From UBA3263 sp964549975 (GTDB taxonomy: Bacteria > Bacteroidota > Bacteroidia > Bacteroidales > Muribaculaceae): a stretch of 16,031 nucleotides of DNA. The stretch lies in the NCBI GenBank assembly GCA_964549975.1, contig CAZJWM010000047.1, forward strand, positions 1-16,031. The letters are read 5' to 3'. Below are positions 13,974 through 16,031 of the stretch, piece by piece. The notes under the pieces were generated by a model, which was not told where the DNA came from, searched no databases, and was given only the letters and a program-made list of their open reading frames with translations. The position numbers and the translations under genes were made by a program. The stretch's first letter is position 1, and each line of letters opens with the position of its first letter.

Positions 13974-14690
13974 GTGATTAATCGCATAATTTGCATATTA
14001 TTTGTGGCTGTGGCTTCGCTCAGCCTTCAGGCAAAGCAGCTCAACGACAAGTTGCTCAATCGCCCGTATGCCGACCTCAAGGCGTGGCATTTGGGCTTTT
14101 CCGTTGGTGTGCACGCTCAAGATTTGAGTTTGACCAATTCGGGTTACACCACCGACGGCGGCGAGACTTGGGTGGTGGAGCAGCCGAGCTATAGCCCCGG
14201 TTTCTGCGTGAACGGCCTGGTGGACTTGCGTCTGTCTACCTACTTCAACCTGCGCTTCACCCCGGGCCTCTATTTTGGCAACAAAGTGTTGCATTTTCTC
14301 GACACCAACAGCGGCACCACCGACCGCCAAAACGTCAAGTCAACCTTGGTGGTGCTCCCCGTCGACCTGAAATTTTCCGCCATGCGCTATCGCAACACTC
14401 GCCCCTATCTCACCGTGGGCGCCATGCCCACCTTCGACGTCAATAAACGCCGCTCCAGCGACCAGCTGCAGTTCAACAAGTTTGACTGCTACCTGACCAT
14501 GGGCTTTGGTTGCGACTTCTATTTGCCATATTTCAAATTTCTGCCGGAGGTGAAATTTTGCCTCGGTCTGGCCGATATCTTGCGCCACAAGCGCCCCGAC
14601 CTGGCCGACGACCCCGCCATGGTGAAATACACCGAGAGCGTCACTCGCGCCACCTCGCGCATGATTGTGATGACCTTCTATTTTGAATAG
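13974..14690 (+). CDS. porT: PorT-family outer-membrane beta-barrel protein of type IX secretion
   Basis: PorT-like proteins are outer-membrane barrels needed for type IX secretion, which exports proteins with a C-terminal signal across the outer membrane. Residues 1-20 are a signal peptide ending SLQA. The mature part begins LLNRPYADLKAWHLGFSVGVHAQDL and continues with alternating aromatic/hydrophobic strands. Conserved-looking blocks are FNLRFTPGLYFGNKVLHF, VVLPVDLKFSAMRYRN and FLPEVKFCLGLADILRHKRPDL. It ends in TFYFE, a barrel-type terminal aromatic. Its 238 residues fit the family. The start is GTG at 13974; an ATG at 13970 is out of frame and closes at once. The porP gene follows four bases after the stop, so they are probably cotranscribed. 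Confidence 0.86.
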   Translation: MINRIICILFVAVASLSLQAKQLNDKLLNRPYADLKAWHLGFSVGVHAQDLSLTNSGYTTDGGETWVVEQPSYSPGFCVNGLVDLRLSTYFNLRFTPGLYFGNKVLHFLDTNSGTTDRQNVKSTLVVLPVDLKFSAMRYRNTRPYLTVGAMPTFDVNKRRSSDQLQFNKFDCYLTMGFGCDFYLPYFKFLPEVKFCLGLADILRHKRPDLADDPAMVKYTESVTRATSRMIVMTFYFE

Positions 14691-14694
14691 ACCT

Positions 14695-15687
14695 ATGACG
14701 ACGATGCACCTCCGACGCCTCCTTCTGCTGCTGACATTGCTGCTCCCCACGGCCGCGCTGACGGCCATGGCTCAGACCGAACCGGCGCTGACGCAATATT
14801 TTCAGGCACCCACGTTCTACAATCCTGCAGCCGTGGGCGAGACCGACTACATACGTCTGCGCGGCGGCTCGCGCCTGCAGTGGGTGGGCATCGACGGTGC
14901 GCCAACGGATTTCATCGTCACGGCCGATTCCCCCTTCAAGTTTCTCAACCGCCGCTTCGGCGCCGGCGTGGTGCTCTTTCAGGAGAGCATCGGCCTCTAC
15001 AACACCATGGACATCAGCGCCCAGTTGGCCGTGAAGCAGAAACTCTTCAAGGGTATGCTCTCCGGGGCCGTGCAAGTGGGCTATCTTTCGCAGTCGTTCA
15101 AAGGCTCCGAGGTGGTGATCCCCGATGGCGACGACTTCCACGAGAGCTCCGACGAGGGGATTCCCATGACCGACGTCACCGGCTCGGCCCTCGACCTGAG
15201 CGTGGGTCTATGGTACACCCGCTCCCGTTGGTGGGCCGGGTTGAGCTGCACCCACGTCAACGCTCCGGTGGTGAAGCTTCGCCAGGATGGTTCGGAAAGT
15301 TCCGACGAGCAAAACTATGAATTTCAGTTCACTCGCTCATTATATTTGATGGGCGGATGCAATATTCCGATTAAAAATACGTTATTTGAAGTGTTACCCT
15401 CCGTGATGGTGACCACCGACTTTGGGCGAGTGCAGGCCGACGTGACCGCTCGCTTGCGTTGGAAAAAGTTTCTCACGGCGGGTTTGGCTTATCGCACGCA
15501 AGACGCTGTGTCGCTGTTGCTCGAGGCCCAAGTGAAGGGCTTCACCCTGGGATATAGCTACGACTATGCCACCTCTGCCATCATGCGCGCCTCCTCCGGC
15601 AGCCATGAAGTGTGGGTGGGCTACAGCCTGAAGCTCGACATGGGTGAAAAGAATCGCAACCGCCACAAGAGCATCCGCGTGATGTAG
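14695..15687 (+). CDS. porP: Type IX secretion outer-membrane protein PorP/SprF
   Basis: PorP/SprF proteins are outer-membrane barrels that associate with the PorK/PorN ring of the type IX system or help anchor secreted adhesins. The signal peptide runs through LLLLLTLLLPTAALTAMA with cleavage before QTEP. The mature N-terminus contains ALTQYFQAPTFYNPAAVGE, the family's hallmark. Further typical blocks are FGAGVVLFQESIGLYN, LDLSVGLWYTRSRWWAGLS and GFTLGYSYDYATS. I chose ATG at 14695, four bases after porT; an upstream in-frame TTG at 14683 would overlap the porT stop and a second ATG lies at 14704. The position directly before porK/gldK supports the name porP rather than an unlinked SprF paralogue. 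Confidence 0.93.
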   Translation: MTTMHLRRLLLLLTLLLPTAALTAMAQTEPALTQYFQAPTFYNPAAVGETDYIRLRGGSRLQWVGIDGAPTDFIVTADSPFKFLNRRFGAGVVLFQESIGLYNTMDISAQLAVKQKLFKGMLSGAVQVGYLSQSFKGSEVVIPDGDDFHESSDEGIPMTDVTGSALDLSVGLWYTRSRWWAGLSCTHVNAPVVKLRQDGSESSDEQNYEFQFTRSLYLMGGCNIPIKNTLFEVLPSVMVTTDFGRVQADVTARLRWKKFLTAGLAYRTQDAVSLLLEAQVKGFTLGYSYDYATSAIMRASSGSHEVWVGYSLKLDMGEKNRNRHKSIRVM

Positions 15688-15733
15688 CCGCACGACGACT
15701 GCCAAAATTGATAAACAATTGAAAAAGACATAT

Positions 15734-16031
15734 ATGAAACGACTCGCTTCAATCCTACTGCCCGCTGCCATTGTGGCCCTCTGCCTCAATGCATGTGCGG
15801 GAGCCGCCTCGGGTTCCGAAGGCGGCGAAGTGACAGGTGTGGGCTCCACATCCTGGGCCGAACCCACGCCCTACGGCATGGTGCTCGTTGACCGCGGAAG
15901 CATCCGCATGGGCCCGAGCAAGGCCGACACTCTGCGCGGCATCGCTGCCGACTCGCGCGGTGTGTCGATTGAGAGCTTCTGGATGGACGAAACCGAGGTG
16001 ACCAACTCCAAATACAAACAGTTTGTAAACT
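15734..16031 (+). CDS. porK: Type IX secretion lipoprotein PorK/GldK, N-terminal part (3' end outside window)
   Basis: PorK (GldK) is the outer-membrane lipoprotein that forms the periplasmic ring of the type IX machine with PorN. The first 99 codons are visible. A lipoprotein signal ends in lipobox LNAC with C21 as the lipidated residue. After a low-complexity linker the SUMF1/formylglycine-enzyme-like domain starts: PYGMVLVDRGSIRMGPSKAD, then VSIESFWMDETEVTNSKYKQFV, a strong match to GldK-type proteins. The 46-base gap after porP has a weak AATTG/CAATT repeat but no terminator. The expected next genes, porL, porM and porN, would lie beyond the window. Confidence 0.92.
   Translation, partial: MKRLASILLPAAIVALCLNACAGAASGSEGGEVTGVGSTSWAEPTPYGMVLVDRGSIRMGPSKADTLRGIAADSRGVSIESFWMDETEVTNSKYKQFVN

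Overview
The window looks like chromosome of a GC-rich member of the Bacteroidales, possibly a Muribaculaceae-like gut lineage. Three things support this: type IX secretion genes (porT, porP, porK/gldK), which are confined to Bacteroidota; promoters of the Bacteroidota form TTTG-N19-21-TAnnTTTG; and gene starts without strong Shine-Dalgarno sequences. The family-level placement is inference only. There is no rRNA, tRNA, CRISPR array or complete insertion sequence.

Layout, left to right. (1) Housekeeping: the 3' part of infB, with folK overlapping its stop codon. (2) A compact surface-polysaccharide operon on the + strand (1802-9281): a Wza-type outer-membrane export lipoprotein, a fused Wzz/Wzc-type chain-length protein and tyrosine autokinase, a GT32-like glycosyltransferase, a multi-span polymerase/ligase-like protein, a GT4 glycosyltransferase and a TupA-like ATP-grasp protein. 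Together they could build, polymerise, modify and export a glycan. No flippase, initiating sugar-phosphate transferase, phosphatase or UpxY-like antiterminator is present. (3) Two minus-strand genes: an AAA ATPase with a DUF234-type, PD-(D/E)xK-like C-terminus, and a periplasmic TPR protein whose cytoplasmic end resembles a histidine-kinase dimerisation domain without the phospho-acceptor histidine or a catalytic domain. Both have good promoter matches. A 14-bp perfect inverted repeat between them looks like a terminator and also surrounds the -33 element of the next gene. (4) A less GC-rich accessory island (about 12.6-13.97 kb): short tandem repeats, GC-rich hairpins, a 19-bp direct repeat, and a HigB/HigA-type toxin-antitoxin pair whose toxin is frameshifted while the antitoxin is intact. 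(5) The start of a type IX secretion cluster: porT, porP and the 5' end of porK/gldK, which runs off the window.

I see no complete, clearly undescribed system. The best candidates for follow-up are the kinase-like TPR protein without a kinase, the terminator/promoter palindrome, the decayed toxin with a surviving antitoxin inside repeated DNA, and the ATP-grasp protein at the end of the polysaccharide operon.
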